Shown: positions 1 to 6,395 of the stretch, in pieces
How the letters are laid out: each line of letters starts with the position of its first letter
How positions within the stretch are numbered: position 1 is the first letter of the stretch
NCBI GenBank assembly: GCA_046545675.1
Contig: JBKGZI010000247.1
Span: 1 to 9,062 of the forward strand
Reading direction: 5' to 3'
From: CAYLTX01 sp046545675
GTDB taxonomy: Bacteria; Myxococcota_A; Bradymonadia; Bradymonadales; Bradymonadaceae
Length of the DNA: 9,062 bases
Program-made: the position numbers and the translations under genes
Notes under the pieces: generated by a model
Seen by the model: only the letters and a program-made list of their open reading frames with translations
What the model was told of the DNA's origin: nothing
Database searches by the model: none

Positions 1-15
1 ACTTAGGACATCAAA

Positions 16-86
16 AAACCCGAGGGTCGAGCACCTCGTGGGTCCGACATGATATCGGCCTTACGAGTGACTCGACCCTCGGGTTT
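16..86 (-). terminator. Long-stem intrinsic terminator after the collagen-like lipoprotein gene
   Basis: A perfect 16-base inverted repeat (16-31 and 71-86) starts 23 bases after the stop codon of the minus-strand gene. On that strand the second arm runs into an uninterrupted T tract (18 down to 13), as in a Rho-independent terminator. The 39-base interior can pair further: a five-base arm at 35-39 with 63-67, and a four-base pair near 43-46 with 56-59. The whole element can therefore fold as one long, interrupted hairpin. There is no T run on the plus-strand side, so it is directional. The stem is longer than in most intrinsic terminators. Confidence 0.75.
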
Positions 87-108
87 GGGGTCCTTTATGG
101 GACGGGTC

Positions 109-1524
109 TTACTGCAGCGTGAGCGGCAGGGACGGGTTCATTTTGACGCCCGCGGCGCTGGCCGAGATGGACTGCATCTCCCAGCCGTGGCCGCTACCGC
201 TGTAGGGGCTCGTGCAGCTTCCGTAGTTGTCAAACGAGCCCGGGGAGAGGTTGCCGACGCTGGTGGCCATTCCGTCGCCTCCGACATTCGAGGGCACGAG
301 CAGTTGGTCCGATCGCGGGTGGTAGTAGACCGACTTGGCGTACATCTTCTGCGGATCGTCGCTGCCGCTGTTCAGATACGCGGTGCCCTGGGTGCAGCTC
401 GACCCGGTGAAATAATACTGGTTGTCGCCCATATCGCCGTCCCAGCCATACCAGGCGATATATCCCGCGGTAGACAGCACGGTGATGCCGTAGTCGTCGG
501 CGCTGACCACCGTACCCATATCGAAGCCACTCGCGTCTGTGAGCTTCACACCGCCGCCTTGGGCGTCGGCGCCGTTGCACAGATAGGAGGTCGAGTCGAT
601 CTCGTCGGCTTCGAGCACACCGTTGTCTGCGGTGCCGCCGCCGTCGCCATTGTCCAGGCCCGAGTCGACGCGCACACCGCCATAGGCGCAATCAGCTCCG
701 CTCGACACCGGCGATTGATCAATAAGGGTGTCGTAGCCGTCGCTGCCGTCGCTGCCGTCGGCGCCCTGGGGGCCCTCCGGTCCGGTCGCGCCGTCTTCGC
801 CGTCTTGGCCGTCGTCGCCGTCTTGGCCGTCGGCTCCGTCTTGGCCGTTGCAGATATGACGAGCCTGATCGATCTCGCCGGCGCCCAGGACCCCGTCGTG
901 GGCCGTTTCGCCGCCGTCACCGTTGTCCAGGCCGATGTCGAGGCGTTGGCCGCCGTTGTCGCAGCTGCCGCCAGCCGGCGCCTCCACCAGATTGGTGAGC
1001 ACCGTAAAGCCGTCGACGCCGTCGCAAACATAGTGGGTCGCGTCGATCTCGCCATCTCCGAGGAGGCCGTCGCCGGCGGTCTCGTCGCCGTCTCCGTTGT
1101 CCAGACCCACGTCGACACGCTGGCCGCCGGCTTCACAATTGTCGCCCGGGTCCTCGTCGCTGATCTGAATCAGCGAGGAGGCCCCATCTTCGCCGTCTTC
1201 TCCGTCTTCTCCGTCTTCTCCGTCGGTTCCGTTGACGCCGTCTTCTCCGTCGGCGCCATCTTCACCCTCGACACCGTTGCAGATCACCTCGGTATCGGAG
1301 ATCTCTTCGTCATCGAGCTCACCGTTGCGGTTGCTGTCCGTGCCCAAGGAGACCTCGATGCCACCCGCCTCACAGACCTCGCCAGGCTCCACTTCGGCGG
1401 CCTGAGACAATAATGCGTTGGCATCAGCGCCGTCTTCTCCGTCGGCGCCCCCACAAGCGGTGCCGACCAGCGCACAAAGAACAACGAATACGATCGAATA
1501 CGAACCAAGCTTCTGATTGACCAA
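109..1524 (-). CDS. Surface lipoprotein with four DUF7151-like cysteine modules and collagen-like Gly-X-Y tracts
   Basis: This 471-residue protein is probably lipid-anchored and exposed outside the cell; no enzymatic role is visible. Residues 1-24 look like a lipoprotein signal: a short polar start, a hydrophobic core (about 10-20) and a loose lipobox ending at Cys24. Four homologous modules follow (about 36-84, 116-169, 174-227 and 265-318). Each has a Cys-x-x-Gly-Gly motif, an Asp/Asn/Gly-rich stretch ending in Glu-Ile, and a Cys-Asn/Asp-Gly close. This pattern matches the DUF7151 type known from Myxococcota. Two acidic collagen-like tracts (87-114 and 228-263) separate modules. The C-terminal part (about 324-471) is Gly/Tyr/Ser-rich and resembles the tail domain of other bacterial collagen-like proteins. 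The two cysteines per module probably form disulfides, and the Asp/Asn loops may bind calcium; both are inferences. The start is TTG at 1524, the nearest start giving a good signal peptide, with TAGGG six bases upstream. The frame stays open upstream to 1785, but that extension is arginine-rich and hydrophilic. Confidence 0.85.
   Translation of the reverse strand: MVNQKLGSYSIVFVVLCALVGTACGGADGEDGADANALLSQAAEVEPGEVCEAGGIEVSLGTDSNRNGELDDEEISDTEVICNGVEGEDGADGEDGVNGTDGEDGEDGEDGEDGASSLIQISDEDPGDNCEAGGQRVDVGLDNGDGDETAGDGLLGDGEIDATHYVCDGVDGFTVLTNLVEAPAGGSCDNGGQRLDIGLDNGDGGETAHDGVLGAGEIDQARHICNGQDGADGQDGDDGQDGEDGATGPEGPQGADGSDGSDGYDTLIDQSPVSSGADCAYGGVRVDSGLDNGDGGGTADNGVLEADEIDSTSYLCNGADAQGGGVKLTDASGFDMGTVVSADDYGITVLSTAGYIAWYGWDGDMGDNQYYFTGSSCTQGTAYLNSGSDDPQKMYAKSVYYHPRSDQLLVPSNVGGDGMATSVGNLSPGSFDNYGSCTSPYSGSGHGWEMQSISASAAGVKMNPSLPLTLQ
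736..843 (-). repeat. Second collagen-like Gly-X-Y tract (12 triplets)
   Basis: This encodes residues 228-263 of the lipoprotein. Glycine occurs at every third position, starting as Gly-Gln-Asp and Gly-Ala-Asp and ending with Gly-Pro-Glu, Gly-Pro-Gln and Gly-Ser-Asp triplets. It joins the third and fourth cysteine modules. The few prolines occur only near its end, so any triple helix would depend on charged and polar triplets, as in other bacterial collagen-like proteins. Confidence 0.85.
1183..1266 (-). repeat. First collagen-like Gly-X-Y tract, mostly Gly-Glu-Asp
   Basis: This encodes residues 87-114 of the lipoprotein, between the first and second cysteine modules. The core is four consecutive nine-base units encoding Gly-Glu-Asp, nearly identical in DNA, flanked by Gly-Ala-Asp, Gly-Val-Asn and Gly-Thr-Asp triplets. 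It contains no proline and is very acidic. The uniform DNA units suggest recent expansion in steps that keep the frame. Confidence 0.85.
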
Positions 1525-1530
1525 GACTTT

Positions 1531-1535
1531 CCCTA
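1531..1535 (-). promoter_or_regulatory. Ribosome binding site that supports the TTG start at 1524
   Basis: On the minus strand the pentamer TAGGG sits six bases before the TTG at 1524 and is directly preceded by a second TAGGG (1536-1540). It is only a partial Shine-Dalgarno match. It is placed correctly for the one start that puts the hydrophobic signal segment at the N-terminus. An AT-rich block just upstream (1541-1562) may hold the promoter, but no clear -35/-10 pair can be assigned. Confidence 0.45.
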
Positions 1536-1594
1536 CCCTATTGATATAAAAAAAGGTTTTTCGATGACGTGCTGCCTCAACACCTCTAAGGGCC

Positions 1595-1616
1595 GAGGCA
1601 TACGCAGGAGGCATAC
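1595..1616. repeat. Pair of GAGGCATAC direct repeats, a possible operator
   Basis: The nonamer GAGGCATAC occurs at 1595-1603 and again at 1608-1616, a 13-base period, in the divergent spacer. It lies about 70-90 bases upstream of the minus-strand TTG start. Tandem nonamers upstream of a gene are often regulator-binding sites, but the regulator and even the function here are unknown. Confidence 0.35.
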
Positions 1617-1777
1617 CTACCCGAAAACGGGGGCTGACACTAGTCATTTTTCTAACTTTTTTGGATTCGAGCAGCGACCATTTCCGAGCGCTGGACACGC
1701 GCCCAAAAATTGCCCGGTCCCACCTTCGAGAAGAGCACGCCGCTCGACCCACGCTCATAGAATCGACCGCCTCCCCC

Positions 1778-1806
1778 TTGCCCACGAAATACTTTCCCCC
1801 TAGAAG
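1778..1806 (+). promoter_or_regulatory. Candidate sigma-70-like promoter for the M16 peptidase
   Basis: TTGCCC (1778-1783) and TAGAAG (1801-1806) are separated by exactly 17 bases. Each matches four of six consensus positions (TTGACA, TATAAT). Transcription would begin near 1812, giving a leader of about 65 bases. Such weak pairs arise easily by chance in GC-rich DNA, so this is only the best visible candidate. Confidence 0.3.
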
Positions 1807-1855
1807 TTGCTTATGGGATGCGGGCGCTGCGAGCCTGTGCCCTCAAAAAGCAACT
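1805..1855 (+). promoter_or_regulatory. Inverted repeat in the peptidase leader
   Basis: AGTTGCTT (1805-1812) is perfectly complementary to AAGCAACT (1848-1855). The 35-base interior includes a second pair, GGGC (1822-1825) with GCCC (1839-1842), so a two-tier stem-loop is possible 23 bases before the ATG. No T run follows, so it is not an intrinsic terminator. It could be a leader structure or an operator. If the 1778-1806 promoter is real, the left arm would mostly precede the transcript start, favouring an operator. Confidence 0.35.
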
Positions 1856-1878
1856 CCCTGCAGTAAGAGACCTCTATA

Positions 1879-4734
1879 ATGAATTTGCGAACGCTCTCCT
1901 CGACCGCGGCGCTTTTGACCGCCGCGCTCGTCGCCTCGACCACATTTAGCTGCGCCGGGCCCACGCCCACGCCGGAGATTCCGGCCGAGGAGTCGGCCCA
2001 AGAACGGCCCGACGACGCCGCCACCGAGCAGGCCGCCACCGAGCAGGCCAGCGCCGATGAGGGCGCGGCCGACCTGCCCGCGGTGGAGGTCGATTACGAG
2101 AAAATCGTGCTCGACAATGGCCTGACCGTGCTGGTCCACGAGGACAAAAAGGCGCCGGTGGTGGCCGTCAATGTCTGGTACCACGTGGGCTCGAAGAACG
2201 AGCGGCTCGGCAAGACCGGGTTTGCGCACCTCTTCGAGCACCTGATGTTCCAGGGCTCCGAGAACTTCGAAGGCGAGTTTTTCGAACCCCTCGAGGAGGC
2301 CGGCGCGACCGATATGAACGGGACGACCAACCGCGACCGCACCAATTACTTCGAGACGGTGCCCTCCTCGGCGCTGGACGTGGCGCTGTGGATGGAGTCC
2401 GACCGCATGGGCCACTTCGCCGGGGCCATCTCCCAGGATCGCCTCGACGAGCAGCGCGGCGTGGTCCAAAACGAGAAGCGCCAGGGCCTCAACCGGCCCT
2501 ACGGCGAGGCGTGGCGGCTGATCCCCGAGCATACCTACCCGGCCGAGCACCCCTATTCGTGGTCGGTGATCGGCAGCATGGAGGACCTCAACGCCGCCTC
2601 GCTCGACGACGTCAAATCCTGGTTCGCCGAGTATTATGGCGCCTCGAACGCCGTGCTGACCCTGGCCGGTGACATCACCGTCGAAGAGGCGCGCGAGCAG
2701 GCCGAGAAGTACTTCGGGCATATCGACGCCGGCCCTTCGGTCGAGCAGCGCGGCCCCTGGGTCGCCAAGATGGACGAGCGCAAGGAGCTGACCACCTACG
2801 ACCAGGTCCCCCAGGCCCGGGCCTACTACGTCCATAACGTGCCCGAATACGGCACCGACGAGCTCGAGCAGCTCCGCATCGCCGCGCGGCTTCTGGGCGA
2901 CGGCAAGAACTCCCGGCTGTACAAGCGCCTGGTCTACGAGGACCAAATCGCCACCGACGTCTTCGCCTGGGTCTACGACGGCGAGATCGGCTCGCAGATC
3001 CTGATCGGCGCCGACGCCCGCTCGGGCGTGCCGCTGGCAGACGTCGAAGAGGCCCTCGAAGAGGAGATCGCCAAATTCGTCGCCGACGGCCCCTCCGCCG
3101 AGGAGCTCAGGCGCGCCAAGATGTCCTACTTCTCCGAGACCGTCTCCGGGCTGGAGAAGGTCGGCGGCTTCGGCGGGAAGAGCGACGTGCTCGCCCGCGG
3201 CGAGGTCTATTTGGACGACCCCGGCGCCTTCACAAGCCTACTGGACGTCCAGCGCGAGGCCAGCGCCGAGCAGGTGCGCGCGGCCAGCGAGGAGTGGCTC
3301 ACCGACGGCGTCTTCTTGCTGCGTGTGCTGCCCGATCCCGACCACAAGGCCAAGAAGCAAGAGAGCGCGGCCGACCGCAGCAAGGTGCCCGATGCGGGAG
3401 ACGCCCCCGAACTCGACCTGCCCGACCTCGAGCGGGCCGAGCTGTCCAACGGCATCGAGATCGTGCTCGCCCAGCGCCACGACGTGCCCACCGTGCGCGT
3501 TCGGCTGAGCGCCGACGGCGGCTTTTCGGCCGACGAGGCCGGCAAGCTGGGCGCGGCGAGCCTGGCCATGGACGTGCTCGACGAGGGCACCGAAAACCAC
3601 AGCTCGCTGGAGCTGGCCGCCGAGCTCGAGCGGCTTGGCGCTTCGCTGTCGAGCGGCGCGAGCCTCGAAGAGTCCCATATAAGCGTCAAGGCGCTGACGA
3701 CCTCGTTGGACGAGACCCTCGGCCTCTTCGGCGATGTGGTGCTCCGGCCCGCGTTCGCCGAAGAGGAGATCGAGCGGCGCCGCAAGCAGCTCTTGGCGAC
3801 CATCGACAAGGAGAAGGCCAGCCCGTTTAGCCGCGCGCTGCGCCTGCTCGGCCCGCTGGTCTACGGCGACGAGCACCCCTACGGCGTGCCGCTGACCGGT
3901 TCCGGGACCAGCGAGTCGGTCCAATCCCTGACGCGCGACGACCTAGTCGACTACCACGCCGGCGCGATTCGCCCCGACAACAGCACCATCTTGGTGGTCG
4001 GCGACACGACCATGGACGAGATCAAGCCCAAGCTCGAAGCCCAATTCGGCGAGTGGACCAGCGACCAAAAACCCGGCGATCCCCGCACAGCCAAGCTCGC
4101 CGAGCCCGACAAGGTGCGCGTGGTGCTCATCGACAAGCCCGGCGCCGAGCAATCGCTCATCGTCACCGGCAACGCATTTGCCGAGCGCGACAATGTCGAT
4201 CAGCTCGCCGTCGAGGCGATGAACGCGGTCATCGGCGGCACGTTCAGCTCGCGGCTGAATATGAACCTGCGCGAGGACAAGCACTGGTCCTATGGCGCCC
4301 GCTCCTTTGTGTACGAGACTCGTGGCAAGCAGCTCTTTGCCAGCTACGCCAACGTCCAATCGGACAAGACCAGCGAGTCGATGACCGAGATCAAAAAGGA
4401 GCTCGACGACTACCTGGGCGACCGCCCGATCACCGAGGCCGAGCTGGGGCGCATCAAGCAGAATAAGACGCGCAAGCTGGCCGGCCAAAACGAGACCACC
4501 TCCCGGCTGCTGGGCAGCATCGCCGAGATCGTCAAATTCGACCTGCCCGACGATCACTGGGACACCTACACCGGACGCATGAACGACCTGAGCGCCGAGC
4601 AGGCCCGCGAGGCCGCCAACGAGGCCATCCAACCGGAGACGCTGACCTGGATCGTCATCGGCGACCTGGACAGCATCGAGCAAAAGGTGCGCGCGCTCGA
4701 ATTCGGAGAAGTCGTCGTCATGGATGAGGAATAA
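1879..4734 (+). CDS. M16 family zinc peptidase lipoprotein (two M16 lobes, pitrilysin/insulinase family)
   Basis: This 951-residue protein is a clamshell metallopeptidase predicted to degrade peptides or unfolded segments in the periplasm or at the outer membrane. The N-terminus has a hydrophobic segment and a loose lipobox with Cys25, then an Ala/Glu/Asp/Gln-rich linker to about residue 70. The N-terminal lobe has the inverted zinc motif HxxEH (His117, Glu120, His121). A downstream Asn-Glu pair supplies the probable third ligand, Glu199. A mid-domain motif (about 335-358) with Asn-Ser-Arg-Leu is typical of the family. The C-terminal lobe starts near 515. Its equivalents of the zinc residues are Ser561, Met564 and Asp565, so it is catalytically dead, as usual. 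It keeps the substrate-binding signature with Arg792 and Tyr805. Length is normal for two-lobed bacterial M16 proteins. The ATG at 1879 has a weak purine stretch (1865-1870) eight bases upstream. The gene stands alone between divergent and convergent neighbours. Its physiological substrate cannot be read from the sequence. Confidence 0.96.
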   Translation: MNLRTLSSTAALLTAALVASTTFSCAGPTPTPEIPAEESAQERPDDAATEQAATEQASADEGAADLPAVEVDYEKIVLDNGLTVLVHEDKKAPVVAVNVWYHVGSKNERLGKTGFAHLFEHLMFQGSENFEGEFFEPLEEAGATDMNGTTNRDRTNYFETVPSSALDVALWMESDRMGHFAGAISQDRLDEQRGVVQNEKRQGLNRPYGEAWRLIPEHTYPAEHPYSWSVIGSMEDLNAASLDDVKSWFAEYYGASNAVLTLAGDITVEEAREQAEKYFGHIDAGPSVEQRGPWVAKMDERKELTTYDQVPQARAYYVHNVPEYGTDELEQLRIAARLLGDGKNSRLYKRLVYEDQIATDVFAWVYDGEIGSQILIGADARSGVPLADVEEALEEEIAKFVADGPSAEELRRAKMSYFSETVSGLEKVGGFGGKSDVLARGEVYLDDPGAFTSLLDVQREASAEQVRAASEEWLTDGVFLLRVLPDPDHKAKKQESAADRSKVPDAGDAPELDLPDLERAELSNGIEIVLAQRHDVPTVRVRLSADGGFSADEAGKLGAASLAMDVLDEGTENHSSLELAAELERLGASLSSGASLEESHISVKALTTSLDETLGLFGDVVLRPAFAEEEIERRRKQLLATIDKEKASPFSRALRLLGPLVYGDEHPYGVPLTGSGTSESVQSLTRDDLVDYHAGAIRPDNSTILVVGDTTMDEIKPKLEAQFGEWTSDQKPGDPRTAKLAEPDKVRVVLIDKPGAEQSLIVTGNAFAERDNVDQLAVEAMNAVIGGTFSSRLNMNLREDKHWSYGARSFVYETRGKQLFASYANVQSDKTSESMTEIKKELDDYLGDRPITEAELGRIKQNKTRKLAGQNETTSRLLGSIAEIVKFDLPDDHWDTYTGRMNDLSAEQAREAANEAIQPETLTWIVIGDLDSIEQKVRALEFGEVVVMDEE

Positions 4735-4780
4735 GCTGGCGTCCAATAGGCTCGCAATGAGCTCTCATTGAGTCCAGCAA

Positions 4781-4813
4781 GCCGCCGCGAGAAATCGCGG
4801 CGGCTCTTTTATT
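4781..4813 (+). terminator. Intrinsic terminator of the M16 peptidase gene
   Basis: A perfect 10-base GC-rich stem (4781-4790 with 4795-4804) closed by a GAAA tetraloop is followed by TCTTTTATT, a classic Rho-independent terminator. It starts 47 bases after the peptidase stop. The TAA stop of the convergent zinc-ribbon gene (4809-4811) lies in the T-rich tail. The minus-strand side lacks a T run, so it should terminate mainly plus-strand transcripts. Confidence 0.9.
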
Positions 4814-6395
4814 CGAGCGCTTTCTCGAGCTGCTCGGCCTGATAGTCGGCGATGGAGGACTTGGGTCCGCCGGGGAAGCGGTCCAGATAGTCGCGGTAGG
4901 CCTCCAGGGCTGCGGCCGTATTGCCCTGCTCGCGCTCGGCCTTGCCCAGCCCGATATAGGCGTCGCCGTGGTTGCGGTCGATAGCCAGCGCCTTGTTGAA
5001 TTGAGAGCTGGCCGCCGAGGCGTTGCCCAGGGCGAGCAAGGACCACCCCAGGCCGGTGACAGCGCTGACGTTTCGGCGCTCGATCTCGAGCACCTCGTGG
5101 AATTTACGCCGCGCGTGGGTCGGGCTGCCGCGCTCGAGGTAGCGTTTGGCCTTGGCCAGCATCTCTTTGGGGTCGGGCTCTTCTGCGGCTTCTTGGGCGC
5201 GCTCGTCGGCCTGTGTTACCGCGATGGCGACCTTGGGGGCCGCAGCGGCGGCCACCTCGGCGAGTGTTTCGGCGTGAGTGCGGCGCACCGCCTCGAGCGC
5301 GGTGTTTGTGGCGGCGACGAGCAACTCCTCGGGGGAGGCGGTCGCCTCGTCGGCCGGTTCTTCTTGTTCATCCCGATCCTTGGAGATGTCGACCACCCGT
5401 TCGTCCTCGCCGCCGGAGAGCCAATCGTCGATCAGATCGGGCCGCAAGAACCACACCCCGGCGCCGGCTGCACCGACCACCAACACGACCACCACCAACA
5501 CGATCGGCCAACGGCTCTTCGGCTCGTCGTAGACCACGGAGTCGAATTGCCCGCTGGCCTCGACCTCGCCCAGCGACGACGAGCCGTCGCCAAAGCTCCA
5601 CTGGTCGTCGGAGTCGTCGACACCGGCGCCGCCGCCAAAGGCGCCCGTTTGCAGGCGCACCTGCGGGCCGCTCTGCTCCTCGGTGGGGCCAGATAACTCG
5701 GTCGGGCCCGACAACTCGGTCGGGCCCGATAAATTCTGCTGCGATGCGGACGTTTGAGACCGCTTCGGCTCGACACGTCTGTTGGGGCCGGTCTCGGGAC
5801 GTGAGGGCCTGGGCGAGCCGGTCTGCCCGCGCGGCTGTTTGCGGGGGGGCTCCTCGACGACGAATTGTTGGGAGGTCGGGACTCTCGAGCGAAAGTCGGG
5901 TTGGGAGGCCGCGTCGGGCGCTGCGCTCGCCGCCGGCATGGGACTCGACGACGGACTCGACGACTCGGCCTTGGTGGCCGGGGCGGGCGCCGGATCTGGG
6001 GCGCGCTCCGGGGCCGAGCCCTCGGCGCGGCGCCGGGCCGCTCGCGAAGCGCTGATATTCGAGATGCTCTCGACGGCCTGAAAAATCGGCATGAACTCGC
6101 CGATATTGCCCAGCTTCTTCCACTTCTTGCCGGTCCGAGAGATCCGGTCGTCCTTGGCGACCTTTCCCTCCAGGATCCATGCGTGCAGCTCGTCGAAGGC
6201 CGAACAATACAGCACATCGCCGCTGGTGGTGTTTTGGACCATCCAGCGCCGCTGGTTCTCCTGGCTCAGCGCGGCGTTCGTCTCCAGACGGAAGACGTGC
6301 TCGCACTGGCTGCACTTGAGCGTCGCCGCGCCACCGCGTAGCTGCGGCGCGTCGATCTCGTACAGAGTGTCGCACTGTGGACAGCGAACGTCCAT
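4809..6395 (-). CDS. Zinc-ribbon / GYF-like membrane protein with periplasmic TPR tail (second gene of pair)
   Basis: This 528-residue single-pass protein probably acts as a scaffold or signalling adaptor across the inner membrane. Domains in order are as follows. An MJ0042-type zinc ribbon has Cys5, Cys8, Cys28 and Cys31. A GYF-like (DUF4339-type) domain spans about 51-107, starting with a Trp and including Ile-Ser-Arg-Thr-Gly and Trp-Lys-Lys-Leu motifs. A Pro/Ser/Arg-rich disordered region follows (about 115-295), with three LSGPTE repeats (222-239). One membrane helix lies at about 296-317. An acidic segment follows, then three TPR units (about 410-509). Lys/Arg before the helix and acidic residues after it predict N-in, C-out topology. 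The ATG overlaps the stop of the upstream gene by one base (TGATG); an AGGAGG lies 13 bases before it. Tight coupling and shared architecture imply the two proteins work together. The plan recalls myxobacterial GltJ, but the TPR tail differs from GltJ's TonB-type end. Function is unassigned. Confidence 0.9.
   Translation of the reverse strand: MDVRCPQCDTLYEIDAPQLRGGAATLKCSQCEHVFRLETNAALSQENQRRWMVQNTTSGDVLYCSAFDELHAWILEGKVAKDDRISRTGKKWKKLGNIGEFMPIFQAVESISNISASRAARRRAEGSAPERAPDPAPAPATKAESSSPSSSPMPAASAAPDAASQPDFRSRVPTSQQFVVEEPPRKQPRGQTGSPRPSRPETGPNRRVEPKRSQTSASQQNLSGPTELSGPTELSGPTEEQSGPQVRLQTGAFGGGAGVDDSDDQWSFGDGSSSLGEVEASGQFDSVVYDEPKSRWPIVLVVVVLVVGAAGAGVWFLRPDLIDDWLSGGEDERVVDISKDRDEQEEPADEATASPEELLVAATNTALEAVRRTHAETLAEVAAAAAPKVAIAVTQADERAQEAAEEPDPKEMLAKAKRYLERGSPTHARRKFHEVLEIERRNVSAVTGLGWSLLALGNASAASSQFNKALAIDRNHGDAYIGLGKAEREQGNTAAALEAYRDYLDRFPGGPKSSIADYQAEQLEKALE
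5679..5732 (-). repeat. Three 18-base repeats encoding LSGPTE
   Basis: Three tandem 18-base units, nearly identical in DNA, encode residues 222-239 of the downstream zinc-ribbon protein as Leu-Ser-Gly-Pro-Thr-Glu three times. A related Ser-Gly-Pro follows directly. The repeats sit in the predicted disordered cytoplasmic linker between the GYF-like domain and the membrane helix and could be a repeated short binding or phosphorylation motif. Confidence 0.85.

Larger units (their letters stand above)
1525..1878. other. Divergent intergenic region between the lipoprotein and peptidase genes
   Basis: No convincing gene lies in these 354 bases. Short open frames here have poor composition and no ribosome binding site. 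Visible structure includes an AT-rich block next to the lipoprotein start (1541-1562), two copies of GAGGCATAC (1595-1603 and 1608-1616), and a small CCCG/CGGG hairpin with an AAAA loop (1620-1631). There is also a TGAC/GTCA repeat followed by T residues (1635-1651) and an 8-base inverted repeat near the peptidase start (1805-1855). Promoters for both divergent genes must lie here or overlap its edges. Confidence 0.6.

Noticed and set aside
49..1413. A 454-codon plus-strand open frame opposite the lipoprotein gene
   Set aside because: It is the antisense of the repetitive lipoprotein gene; its Val/Ala/Arg-rich product simply mirrors the Gly-Asp/Glu codons, and it has no signal, domain or ribosome binding site. 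It also begins inside the terminator hairpin.
1564..1803. Short plus-strand open frames in the divergent spacer
   Set aside because: No ribosome binding site, no recognisable protein, and codon choice unlike the real genes.
1875..1880. Perfect TATAAT immediately before and into the peptidase ATG
   Set aside because: Transcription from it would start inside the coding region, and no -35-like sequence lies 17 bases upstream.
1843..2946. A 367-codon minus-strand open frame across the start of the peptidase gene
   Set aside because: It is antisense to the clearly conserved M16 catalytic lobe. Long antisense frames are expected from the third-position GC bias.
3238..4746. Two long minus-strand open frames (3238-3924 and 3943-4746) opposite the second peptidase lobe
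   Set aside because: Their His/Leu/Val/Gly-rich products show no domain and are shadows of the M16 coding frame.
4755..4770. CAATGAG/CTCATTG inverted repeat between the peptidase stop and its terminator
   Set aside because: The perfect arms are only two bases apart, too tight for a stable RNA hairpin, and no T run follows. It may be chance.
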